A stretch of DNA of 50,081 nucleotides from an uncultured Bacteroidia bacterium (lineage in GTDB: Bacteria > Bacteroidota > Bacteroidia > Bacteroidales > UBA932), in assembly GCA_902774155.1 (NCBI GenBank), contig CACYHF010000010.1:1-50081 (forward strand), in the 5' to 3' direction. Below the pieces are notes generated by a model. It saw nothing but the letters and a program-made list of their open reading frames with translations, did no database searches and had not been told where the DNA came from. Below, piece by piece: positions 23,125-31,231 of the stretch (its first letter is position 1; each line of letters begins with the position of its first letter). The translations under genes and the position numbers were made by a program.

Positions 23125-23367
23125 ATGGATAGAAAAGAAATTGAAGAAAAGGTAAAGAACTTCCTGATTGAAGATATCGAGGTGGATGAAGAGAAGATCG
23201 TTCCGGATGCCAAACTGAAGGACGACCTTGGCATCGACAGTCTGGATTTCGTGGACATCGTGGTCCTGGTGAACAACAAATTCGGCTTCAAGATCAAGCA
23301 GGAAGAGATGGTGGGCGTAGATACGTTCGCCAAGTTCTGCGATTATATCCAGACAAAAGTGAATTAG
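23125..23367 (+). CDS. Acyl carrier protein (cluster ACP 1)
   Basis: This 80-residue acidic helical protein has the phosphopantetheine site DDLGIDSLDFVD, with the modified serine at position 39. It would carry the growing chain between ketosynthases, reductase and dehydratases of this cluster. It ends one codon before the next gene. Confidence 0.92.
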   Translation: MDRKEIEEKVKNFLIEDIEVDEEKIVPDAKLKDDLGIDSLDFVDIVVLVNNKFGFKIKQEEMVGVDTFAKFCDYIQTKVN

Positions 23368-23370
23368 GTG

Positions 23371-24249
23371 ATGGCGGAGCGCCAATGGAAAGGAGCTACT
23401 TATGGGAATGGGTGGATGCACAGGAATCTCATCCGTATCCTTCGTTTCACGGATGTAAGGCTTTTGTACCTGATAGCAGACATCTTCGTGGTTCCTTTCT
23501 GTGTTCTGTTCAACCATAGCCGCAAAACGGCCTATTCCTTTTATCGCAACCGCCTGCACTATTCCGTCCCCAAGTCTTTGTGGATGGTTTACCGGAATCA
23601 TTGCCTCTTCTCGCAGGTGGTGATAGACCGCTTTGCCATGTATGCCGGCAAATCCTTCGACGTCTCCACTGTAGGAACGGACCATTTCAAGGAACTGGCC
23701 ACCCGGGAAGAAGGGTTTGTGATGCTCAGTTCCCATATCGGCAACTATGAGATTGCCGGGTATTCCCTGAACTCGGAGCGCAAGGTGATCCATCCCATTG
23801 TCTATTCCTTTGAGAAGGAATCCGTGATGAGGGGCCGGAACAGCCTGTTCCACCTTACCAACGTGAGTATGATCACGCTCAAGGCCGATATGAGCCATCT
23901 CTTCGAGATAGACGAGGCCCTGTGCCGCGGAGACATCATCAGTTTCCCCACGGACCGTCATATGGAGGAAGGAAGATGCCTGACGCTGGCCTTCCTGGGC
24001 GCGGAGGCCAAGTTCCCGCAGGGGCCGTTCAGCGTGGCCGCTATGCGGGGCGTGGATGTGCTGGCCGTGAATGTGATGAAGGAGGGCTTGCGGAAGTACC
24101 GGATTTACGTGACGCCCCTCCCGTACGATAAGGAAGCCTCCCGCAAGGAGCAGATGAACCAACTGGCCGCCGGTTACGTGGCCGAACTGGAGAAAAGGGT
24201 GCGGCAGTATCCTCAGCAGTGGTATAACTTTTACGATTTTTGGGCATAA
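23371..24249 (+). CDS. LpxL/HtrB-family acyltransferase
   Basis: This 292-residue member of the lysophospholipid/lipid A acyltransferase family has a hydrophobic N-terminal segment (VRLLYLIADIFVVPFCVLF), the active-site motif SSHIGNYEIAG (a variant of H-x4-E/D), FPTDRHMEEGR and the FPQGPFSVAAMRG binding stretch. In polyene clusters such enzymes are thought to attach the polyene acyl chain to a lipid anchor at the inner membrane. ATG 23371 is used; a GTG one codon earlier is also possible. Confidence 0.87.
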   Translation: MAERQWKGATYGNGWMHRNLIRILRFTDVRLLYLIADIFVVPFCVLFNHSRKTAYSFYRNRLHYSVPKSLWMVYRNHCLFSQVVIDRFAMYAGKSFDVSTVGTDHFKELATREEGFVMLSSHIGNYEIAGYSLNSERKVIHPIVYSFEKESVMRGRNSLFHLTNVSMITLKADMSHLFEIDEALCRGDIISFPTDRHMEEGRCLTLAFLGAEAKFPQGPFSVAAMRGVDVLAVNVMKEGLRKYRIYVTPLPYDKEASRKEQMNQLAAGYVAELEKRVRQYPQQWYNFYDFWA

Positions 24250-24704
24250 TGCAATTAGCAGACGTCACAGAAGCCTTCCTCAGGTCCATCGACATCCATA
24301 CCATCCTTCCGCAGCAGGAACCTTTCGTGATGGTGGGGAAGCTGGTTCATTTCGAGCTCCGCACCTCCACCACGGAAACGGTGATTCGGGAGGACAACCT
24401 GTTTGTGGAAAAGGGTTACTTCACGCCCTGTGGCATTATGGAGAATATGGCCCAGACCTGTGCGTCCCGCATCGGATTTTACAATAAGTACATCCTGGAG
24501 AAGGAGGTTCAGATTGGCTATATCGGCGCCATCCGGGATTTTGTGAACCCGGGTAAGGCGCGGGCGGGCTCCCAGATTACCACCACGGTGGATGTGGTGG
24601 ACGAAGTTTTTGGAATGACCCTGGCCTCCGCAACGGTCAAGTGCCAGGAAGAAGTCATTGCCACCGCCCAGATCGTGCTGGCCGTCAAAAATATGGAATT
24701 ATGA
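24249..24704 (+). CDS. Hotdog-fold 3-hydroxyacyl-ACP dehydratase-like protein (dehydratase 1)
   Basis: This 151-residue hotdog protein resembles the FabZ/FabA-like dehydratases of aryl polyene clusters: ILPQQEPFVMVGKLVHFE at the N-terminus and GYFTPCGIMENMAQTCASRIG for the long central helix. Where FabZ has an H-x-FPGxP signature this protein has GYFTPCG, so its active site differs from the second dehydratase at 29379 and it may form a pair with it. The ATG shares its A with the previous stop. Confidence 0.82.
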   Translation: MQLADVTEAFLRSIDIHTILPQQEPFVMVGKLVHFELRTSTTETVIREDNLFVEKGYFTPCGIMENMAQTCASRIGFYNKYILEKEVQIGYIGAIRDFVNPGKARAGSQITTTVDVVDEVFGMTLASATVKCQEEVIATAQIVLAVKNMEL

Positions 24705-25132
24705 GCAAGGAACCGGTCATACTCTGTGCTGAGAAGGAAATTGAAATCAGGTTCAGCGAGGTGGACATGATGGGGGTCGTATGGCACGGCTCGTACGTCA
24801 CTTATCTGGAAGATGCCCGGGAAGCCTTTGGCACCCGCTTCGGCCTGTCCTACAACCGGTACATTGTGGAAAACATCTTCGCTCCCATCGTGGAGCTGAA
24901 CTTTCATTACAGGAAACCCCTGCGCTACGGGATGAAGCCCGTTGTACGCATTACCTACCGCCCCTCCGACGCTGCCAAGATTATCTTCGACTACGAGATG
25001 GTGAATCCGGCCGATGGGGAAGTCTTCCTCAAGGCCACCTCCGTGCAGGTTTTTATGGACCGGGACTATAATCTCCTCTGGGAAGCGCCTGCGTTCTACC
25101 TGGATTGGAAAAAAAAGATGGGATTGCTATGA
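24701..25132 (+). CDS. 4HBT-family acyl thioesterase
   Basis: This 143-residue hotdog thioesterase of the 4-hydroxybenzoyl-CoA thioesterase/YbgC type has the catalytic aspartate in RFSEVDMMGVVWHGSYVTYL, followed by EDAREAFG. In aryl polyene clusters a thioesterase of this type is a standard member and may release or edit chains. It overlaps both neighbours by ATGA. Confidence 0.9.
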   Translation: MSKEPVILCAEKEIEIRFSEVDMMGVVWHGSYVTYLEDAREAFGTRFGLSYNRYIVENIFAPIVELNFHYRKPLRYGMKPVVRITYRPSDAAKIIFDYEMVNPADGEVFLKATSVQVFMDRDYNLLWEAPAFYLDWKKKMGLL

Positions 25133-26823
25133 CCCGGATTGCCGCCACGAATATCACCTCGCCCCTGGGCCTCACGACAGCCGAGAATTACGCTGCCGTA
25201 AGACAGGGGAAAAGCGCCCTCCGGGAGCTGGATGGCTGCCTGGGGTTGCCGGGGCATTTCTGTGTGGGCATTTTCCCAGATGCGCTCCGGGCTCAGGTCC
25301 AGCTGGAAGGATTCAGCTGGTATGAATCGCTGGTGATCTGGTCGGTGAAGGAAGCCCTCAGCCATACGGACATCCCCGTTTCCTCCCCCCGGACAGCCCT
25401 GATCCTGGGCACCGCTACGGCGGGTATCGGGGAGTTGGCCGAAACGCCGGAAAAGGATGGTCTGTACCTGGCGCCCGGACTGGCGGCCAAGAAGATTGCC
25501 GATACTTTGGGTTTCGTAAGCACACCCATCACCGTGAGCAATGCGTGCATTTCGGGCGCCACCGCACAGATGCTGGCCCAAAGGCTGATTGCCGCTGGAA
25601 TCTATGATGCCGCGGTGGTATGCGGCGCGGACGTCCTTTCCTCCTTCGTACTGGCCGGCTTCGACTCCTTCAAGGCCCTTTCCCCTGTGGAATGCCGGCC
25701 GTTTGATATGGAACGTCTGGGCCTGAACATAGGGGAGGGTGCTGCCACCCTCATTCTCACAAAAGAAAATGAACAGGCCGATGACTGGTGCCTCGTGGAC
25801 GGCTGCCTGAACAACGACGCTTACCACGTGAGCGCGCCCATCCCTTCCGGAGACGGGCTGGCCCGTGCCATCCGGAAAGTGGCGGATCCGGACCGGATAT
25901 CCCTCCTGGCCTGTGTAACGGCCCACGGAACCGCCACCCTGTTCAACGACCAGATGGAGTCCAAGGCCCTCGCAAGCGCCGGGCTGGGAGATATCCCTAC
26001 CACGGCCTTTAAATCCCATTTCGGCCACACGTTCGGCGCTTCCGGTATCCTGGAACCCATCCTCACGATGTGCTCGCTGGACGAAGGAAAAATCCTTCCC
26101 CTGCGCGGCTTTGAGGAACTGGGGGTCAGCGGGAAGATCAGCATCTGCTCCTGCCTGCAGGAGACGGACAAGAAAGCCTTCATCAAGACGCAATCGGCCT
26201 TTGGTGGCTGCAATGGCGCCGTTCTGTACCAGAAGGGATCTGGCCCGGAGGCAGCACCGAAGCAGACGCTATATGAGACGGTAAAAACCGTGGAAATAGA
26301 CCCGGAGGGCCTTTCCGTGGATGGACAGTCCATTCCGCTGGAGAACCAAGGTGCCGCCCTGCTGCCGGAGATTTTCAAGAAATATCTGGCCGATGGCTCG
26401 CGCTTTTTCAAGATGGACCTCTTCAGCCGCCTGGCCTATGTGGGTACAGGGTTGCTGGCGAAGGATACCCTGGAAGACAGTGCGCCGGAGGACCGGGGCC
26501 TTCTCATCTGTACGCTCAACGGATCCGTTCTGGCCGACAGGAAGCACCTGTCCACCTTCTCGGAGGAGTATTATCCCAGTCCGGCCATCTTCATCAATAC
26601 GCTGCCCAATGTAGTTTTGGGAGAGATTGCCGTGACGCATCAGATTCAGGGAGAGACCACGCTGGTGATGCTGCCCAGCCTGGACGATGCCTGCCTGGAA
26701 ACCCTTTTGCGCACCACCCTCGCCGCCACCACGCCGTCCGCGCTTATTGCCGGATTTGTAGACTGCGAGAGCGAAAACGTGTTCCGGGCCAGCCTTAAAC
26801 TGTTAAAACTCAAAAAAAGATAA
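25129..26823 (+). CDS. Beta-ketoacyl synthase with C-terminal KS-like extension (KS 2)
   Basis: This is a 564-residue protein. Residues 1 to about 355 form a ketosynthase with triad Cys140 (SNACISG), His266 (TAHGTAT) and His300 (SHFGHTFG). The remaining 200 residues hold a second domain resembling the beta-ketoacyl-synthase-like N-terminal domain Ketoacyl-synt_2 (RGLLICTLNGSVLADRKH, YYPSPAIFINTLPNVVLGEI), which lacks a catalytic cysteine of its own. In relatives the second domain is usually a separate small protein. It may act with KS 3 as the chain-length pair. Confidence 0.85.
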   Translation: MTRIAATNITSPLGLTTAENYAAVRQGKSALRELDGCLGLPGHFCVGIFPDALRAQVQLEGFSWYESLVIWSVKEALSHTDIPVSSPRTALILGTATAGIGELAETPEKDGLYLAPGLAAKKIADTLGFVSTPITVSNACISGATAQMLAQRLIAAGIYDAAVVCGADVLSSFVLAGFDSFKALSPVECRPFDMERLGLNIGEGAATLILTKENEQADDWCLVDGCLNNDAYHVSAPIPSGDGLARAIRKVADPDRISLLACVTAHGTATLFNDQMESKALASAGLGDIPTTAFKSHFGHTFGASGILEPILTMCSLDEGKILPLRGFEELGVSGKISICSCLQETDKKAFIKTQSAFGGCNGAVLYQKGSGPEAAPKQTLYETVKTVEIDPEGLSVDGQSIPLENQGAALLPEIFKKYLADGSRFFKMDLFSRLAYVGTGLLAKDTLEDSAPEDRGLLICTLNGSVLADRKHLSTFSEEYYPSPAIFINTLPNVVLGEIAVTHQIQGETTLVMLPSLDDACLETLLRTTLAATTPSALIAGFVDCESENVFRASLKLLKLKKR

Positions 26824-26824
26824 A

Positions 26825-27082
26825 ATGGAAGAATTGATTGAAATACTGAAACTGCAGATCATCGACGCGCTGAATCTGGAAGGGATGACGCCGGACCAGA
26901 TAGACAATGACGCACCTCTTTTCGGAGAGGGGATGGGGCTGGATTCCATCGACGCCCTGGAACTCATTGTGATCCTGGACAAGCATTACGGCATCAAACT
27001 GAAGAGTCCCGCTGAAGGAAAGACGGTCTTCCAGAGTATCAATTGCATAGCAGATTATATCCAGAAGAACAGGACCAAGTAA
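26825..27082 (+). CDS. Acyl carrier protein (cluster ACP 2)
   Basis: This 85-residue acyl carrier protein has the site GMGLDSIDALEL, with the modified serine at 41. It begins one base after the stop of KS 2, and its last base is the first of the KS 3 start codon. Two different free ACPs in one cluster suggest separate roles for starter loading and elongation, as known for aryl polyene systems. Confidence 0.92.
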   Translation: MEELIEILKLQIIDALNLEGMTPDQIDNDAPLFGEGMGLDSIDALELIVILDKHYGIKLKSPAEGKTVFQSINCIADYIQKNRTK

Positions 27083-28803
27083 TGGGCGGAACCGTTTCCA
27101 TAAGCGGGATGGGCATTCTCAGTGCCATCGGCAACAACCGGCAGGAGGTTTTAAACGCTCTTCTGCGGAAAGAGTCGGGTATAGGGCCCATGAAGTATCT
27201 GGCTTCGGTTCACACCGACATCCCTGTGGGAGAGATCAAGCTGTCCACCGCCCAGATGAAGCAGGCGCTGGGAATCGCGGCCGATCTGCCCGTCAGCCGG
27301 ACCTCCCTTATGGGAGCACTGGCCGTACGGGAGGCCCTGGAGCAGGCCGGAATACAGGACGTTACCGGAAAACGGGTGGCGCTGATTTCGGGCACCACCG
27401 TGGGCGTGATGGACGTTACGGAGCAATACTTCGAACGGATGAAGACGGAGCCGGACCTGCAGTACTTGCCGCACAGCAACGAATGTGGCCGCAGTACGGA
27501 GGAAATCGCCCAGTATGCAGGCCTCTCAGACGCCAGGTGCTGCACCATCTGCACGGCCTGTTCATCGGCCCTGAACGCCATTATGCTGGGCGCCGAGATG
27601 CTGCAGAACGACGAGGTGGACCTGGTCATCGCCGGCGGTTCGGAGCCGCTGAGCCGCTACCACCTGAACGGATTCAATACCCTTATGATCCTGGACCGGG
27701 AAAGATGCCGTCCTTTCGACGACACCCGCGCCGGACTGAACCTGGGTGAAGGCGCCGCCTTCGTGGTGCTGGAAAAGAATGCTCCCCGTGCCCTGGCCTA
27801 TGTAAGCGGCTATGCCAACCGCTGTGACGCATTCCATCAGACGGCCACCTCGAAAGAAGGGGAGGGCGCCTATCTGGCTATGACGGAAGCGCTTCGCCAG
27901 GCGGGAATCGGCCCCGAGGCCATTGACTACATCAATGCACACGGGACGGGAACACCCGACAACGACGCCTCGGAGAGCGCCGCTTTCCTGCGGGTATTTG
28001 GTAACGCCCTGCCCGCGATGTCCAGTACAAAATCCTATACCGGGCATACCACATCGGCCGCCGGCTCCGTGGAAGTGGTCATCTGCATCCTGGCTATGCA
28101 GAACGGCTTTGTGCCGGCTTCCCTGGGCTGGAGCCATCCCATTCCGGGCGGCGTGATCCCTTCACAGGGGTGCACGGGCGTGAACCTGGAAAACGTGATG
28201 TGCAATTCCTTCGGCTTCGGCGGAAACGATTCCTCGCTCATCCTGAGCAAACACGCGCCGGTGGCCCGTGAAAGGATGCTGGCCGATGAATCCCGGGTGG
28301 CCCTTGTCTCCCGCTGCGTCATTTCTAACGATGAACAGCTGCTCCTGCTGAAAGAGTATCTCTCCCCGATGGAAACCCGGCGGATGGACCGGATGATGAA
28401 GGCCTGCCTGCTGTCGGCCTTTACGGTTTTGAAGGAGGCCGGGATCACCCGTCCCGACGCCATCATCGCCGCCACCTCCAGGGGGATGTTCGAGACCAGC
28501 ACGCTTTTCCTGGAAGACATCGTGGCCAATCAGGAAGAGCACCTCAAGCCCACGCTCTTTATGCAGAGCACGCACAACACCATTGCATCTGCCATTGCCA
28601 TCCGCACGGGTTGTCACGGATACAACATTACCTACTCCCAGGGAGAGGAATCGGCCTTCTGGGCCATCCGGGATGCGAAAATGCTGCTGCGCAAAGGCGA
28701 AGCCAGAACGGTCCTGGTCTGCGTTTTTGACGAAGACAGGGTGGATGGCACGGTATTTCAATATAAAGCCGAAAGCACCCTTTATACACTGAAAGATGAA
28801 TAG
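27082..28803 (+). CDS. Beta-ketoacyl synthase with C-terminal KS-like extension (KS 3)
   Basis: This 573-residue protein has the same layout as KS 2. The ketosynthase (1 to about 395) has triad Cys160 (CTACSSAL), His287 (NAHGTGT) and His322 (SYTGHTTS), ending NSFGFGGNDSSLILSK. A C-terminal Ketoacyl-synt_2-like domain follows (PTLFMQSTHNTIASAIAIRT, then GYNITYSQGEESAFWAIRDA). Neither KS 2 nor KS 3 lacks the cysteine, so no chain-length factor of the classical type II kind is apparent. Confidence 0.87.
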   Translation: MGGTVSISGMGILSAIGNNRQEVLNALLRKESGIGPMKYLASVHTDIPVGEIKLSTAQMKQALGIAADLPVSRTSLMGALAVREALEQAGIQDVTGKRVALISGTTVGVMDVTEQYFERMKTEPDLQYLPHSNECGRSTEEIAQYAGLSDARCCTICTACSSALNAIMLGAEMLQNDEVDLVIAGGSEPLSRYHLNGFNTLMILDRERCRPFDDTRAGLNLGEGAAFVVLEKNAPRALAYVSGYANRCDAFHQTATSKEGEGAYLAMTEALRQAGIGPEAIDYINAHGTGTPDNDASESAAFLRVFGNALPAMSSTKSYTGHTTSAAGSVEVVICILAMQNGFVPASLGWSHPIPGGVIPSQGCTGVNLENVMCNSFGFGGNDSSLILSKHAPVARERMLADESRVALVSRCVISNDEQLLLLKEYLSPMETRRMDRMMKACLLSAFTVLKEAGITRPDAIIAATSRGMFETSTLFLEDIVANQEEHLKPTLFMQSTHNTIASAIAIRTGCHGYNITYSQGEESAFWAIRDAKMLLRKGEARTVLVCVFDEDRVDGTVFQYKAESTLYTLKDE

Positions 28804-29395
28804 CCGTTCCCTCATCCTAAGGACCCTTCTGTCCCTCTTGCTGCTGCTCCCGGCCCTTACGCTGGGCGCCCAGGAAGCCCGTGAGGCCATCCTGGCTTTC
28901 AGCGCCAAGGTGAAGGCCGTGGACTGTGACTTCACCCAAACGAAGGAGTCGTCCCTGCTGGCCGAAGCGGCTGTCTCCACAGGGCATATGACCTATCGCC
29001 GGCCCGCTTATCTGGAGTGGCAGTATCAGACCCCCATTCCCATCGCGTTCATCGCGGATGGAGAGCAGGTGGGAATCAGAAGGGAAGACCATACCGAATC
29101 CCTGACCGGGAACCAGGGCCGGACGATGAAGGAGATGACCCGGATGATCGTGGGCAACATCGAGGGCAGCGCCCTTATGGACGAGAAATACTTCCAGACC
29201 CAGTATGAGGAAACGGCCGATGCCATCATCGTCACCCTGTTCCCCAAGAAGCGGGAGATGCAGAAAATGTGGTCCCGTCTGCTCCTATACTACGACAAGG
29301 CCAGCCTGAACGCTACCCGGTTCGAGTTGTACGAAGCTTCAGGGGACCTGACAACCATCACATTCAGCAAGATCCACTATGAATTTTCGGAATAA
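28796..29395 (+). CDS. LolA-like outer membrane lipoprotein carrier
   Basis: This 199-residue protein has an N-terminal signal peptide (leucine-rich core to about residue 20, likely cleavage near TLGAQ-EA). The mature part follows the LolA fold: VDCDFTQTKESSLLAE, then TGHMTYRRPAYLEWQYQTP. LolA relatives are regular members of aryl polyene and flexirubin clusters and probably ferry the polyene-lipid through the periplasm. It overlaps KS 3 by 8 bp. Confidence 0.87.
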   Translation: MNSRSLILRTLLSLLLLLPALTLGAQEAREAILAFSAKVKAVDCDFTQTKESSLLAEAAVSTGHMTYRRPAYLEWQYQTPIPIAFIADGEQVGIRREDHTESLTGNQGRTMKEMTRMIVGNIEGSALMDEKYFQTQYEETADAIIVTLFPKKREMQKMWSRLLLYYDKASLNATRFELYEASGDLTTITFSKIHYEFSE

Positions 29396-29753
29396 TCTCT
29401 ATTTCATCGATAACGTCTCACGCGGAGAAGAGGGTGTTTCCTACCAGATTCATCTGAATGCGGAGCATATCATCTACCAGGCACATTTCCCCGGGGAGCC
29501 CATTACCCCGGGCGTATGCCTGCTGCAGATGGGCCTGGAACTGCTCTCGGATGCCGTGGGCTGTGAACTGGAGCTTGACACCGCAAAGAATGTGAAATTC
29601 CTGAGTGTGCTGCATCCGGAAGGCCAGACCGTGGATGTACGCGTCCATCATTTGGTTCAGAACGAAGATACCAGCAAAGCCCAGATAGATTTCGCCACCG
29701 GGGAACAGCCCGTGGCCAGGATGTCCCTTATATGCCGGAAGACTGCAAAATAG
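29379..29753 (+). CDS. 3-hydroxyacyl-ACP dehydratase, FabZ-like (dehydratase 2)
   Basis: This 124-residue hotdog protein has the FabZ-type signature HFPGEPITPGVCLLQMGLEL with active-site His51, preceded by IHLNAEHIIYQA. It would remove water from the 3-hydroxy intermediates to build the conjugated chain. It overlaps the LolA-like gene by 17 bp and the glycosyltransferase gene by 22 bp. Confidence 0.88.
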   Translation: MNFRNNLYFIDNVSRGEEGVSYQIHLNAEHIIYQAHFPGEPITPGVCLLQMGLELLSDAVGCELELDTAKNVKFLSVLHPEGQTVDVRVHHLVQNEDTSKAQIDFATGEQPVARMSLICRKTAK

Positions 29754-31231
29754 GACTCAGAAACAGAGGAATCTGTGTAATCATCCCGACTTACAACAAT
29801 GCCGGGACCGTGGCCGATGTGGTTTCACGGGCACAGGCCTACTGTGAAGATGTCTTTGTGGTTCTGGACGGCTGCACCGACGATACGCTGTCCCGGCTGG
29901 AGGCTTTGCCCGTCAAGCCCCGTTGCATTGTCATTGAGCAGAATAAGGGGAAGGGGAATGCGCTGAAGGAGGGTTTCCGCCAGGCGAGGGAGGCCGGTTT
30001 CGCTTATGCCATCACCCTGGACGCCGACGGCCAGCATTTCCCCGAAGACCTTCCGCTCTTCCTGGAGGCCAGCCGGAAGCATCCCGGCGCGCTCATCGTG
30101 GGGAACAGGCTGGGACTCAAAGACGCAGAGCGCAGTAAGGGAAGCCGCTTTGCCAATGCCTTCAGTAACTTCTGGTTCTTCCTGCAGACCTTTATACCCT
30201 TGCAGGATACGCAGACAGGATACCGGCTGTACCCCCTGAAGAGAATCCCTAAACTGTTCTCGGCCCGTTATGAGGCCGAACTGGCGCTCCTGGTCTTTTC
30301 GGCCTGGCGGGGTATCCCCCTGGTGAGCCAGGGCGTGCGCGTCTATTACCCTCCCCAGGAGGAACGGGTGTCGCATTTCCGTCCCATCGCCGATTTTGCC
30401 AGAATTACGCTGCTGAACGTTTTCCTGTGCATCCTCGCACTCATTTATGGTTGGCCCCGGACCCTCCTTCGCTGGGTTTTCCGGGTGCTGAAGTCCCTGT
30501 TCGTCTTCCTCTTCTATGTGGTTGTAATGGCCTTTTTAGTAACGCCGGGCGTGTGGATTTTCCTGAAATTCGCGCCCAATACCAATCAGAAGAAGGAAAA
30601 ACTGCACCGCTTCATCTGCCGCTTTGCCGGAATGGGCACCCGCTTTTTCGGATGGGTGGGGAATCCGCTTACTCGGGAAGGAAACCTGGAAGAAGACTTC
30701 AGCCGGCCGGCTGTCATTACCTGCAACCATCAGTCGCACCTGGATTTGCTGCCTGTGCTGGCCCTAACGCCCAGGCTGGTCATCCTCACCGCCGACTGGG
30801 TGTGGAATAATCCGCTTTACAGCTTCATTATCCACGAGGCCGATTTCCTCCCGGCTTCCAGGGGCGTTGAAGCCATTTCGTCCCAGCTGTCCGAACTGGT
30901 GAAAAACGGGTACAGCATTGTCATCTTCCCGGAGAGCACCCGTTCGCTGGACGGCAGTATCGGCCGTTTCCATCAGGGCGCGTTCTATCTGGCCGATCAC
31001 CTGGGCCTGGATATCCTCCCGGTGGTCCTGTATGGAACCGGGAAGGCGCTGCCCAAGCACGGACGCATCCTTCGGCGCTGGCCCATCCGCCTGGAGATGG
31101 ATGGACGGATCTCCCAGGAAGAACTGAAACAGAAGGGGGAGGATTACAAGTCCCAGGCCTCCTGGCTCAGGAAATATTACAAGAGCAGATATACGGAAAT
31201 AGCAGACAAAGTAGAGCAAACGATAGTATGA
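29732..31231 (+). CDS. Glycosyltransferase 2-acyltransferase fusion
   Basis: This is a 499-residue protein. Residues 1 to about 230 are a family 2 glycosyltransferase (CVIIPTYNNAGTVADVV, LDADGQHFPEDL, TQTGYRLYPL). Residues about 235-285 hold membrane segments, and residues from about 290 are a PlsC-type acyltransferase with NHQSHLD (near 332-338) and FPESTRSLDG. Such GT2-acyltransferase proteins occur in Bacteroidetes aryl polyene and flexirubin clusters and are thought to build the lipid/sugar anchor. The first methionine overlaps the previous gene. Confidence 0.88.
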   Translation: MPEDCKIGLRNRGICVIIPTYNNAGTVADVVSRAQAYCEDVFVVLDGCTDDTLSRLEALPVKPRCIVIEQNKGKGNALKEGFRQAREAGFAYAITLDADGQHFPEDLPLFLEASRKHPGALIVGNRLGLKDAERSKGSRFANAFSNFWFFLQTFIPLQDTQTGYRLYPLKRIPKLFSARYEAELALLVFSAWRGIPLVSQGVRVYYPPQEERVSHFRPIADFARITLLNVFLCILALIYGWPRTLLRWVFRVLKSLFVFLFYVVVMAFLVTPGVWIFLKFAPNTNQKKEKLHRFICRFAGMGTRFFGWVGNPLTREGNLEEDFSRPAVITCNHQSHLDLLPVLALTPRLVILTADWVWNNPLYSFIIHEADFLPASRGVEAISSQLSELVKNGYSIVIFPESTRSLDGSIGRFHQGAFYLADHLGLDILPVVLYGTGKALPKHGRILRRWPIRLEMDGRISQEELKQKGEDYKSQASWLRKYYKSRYTEIADKVEQTIV

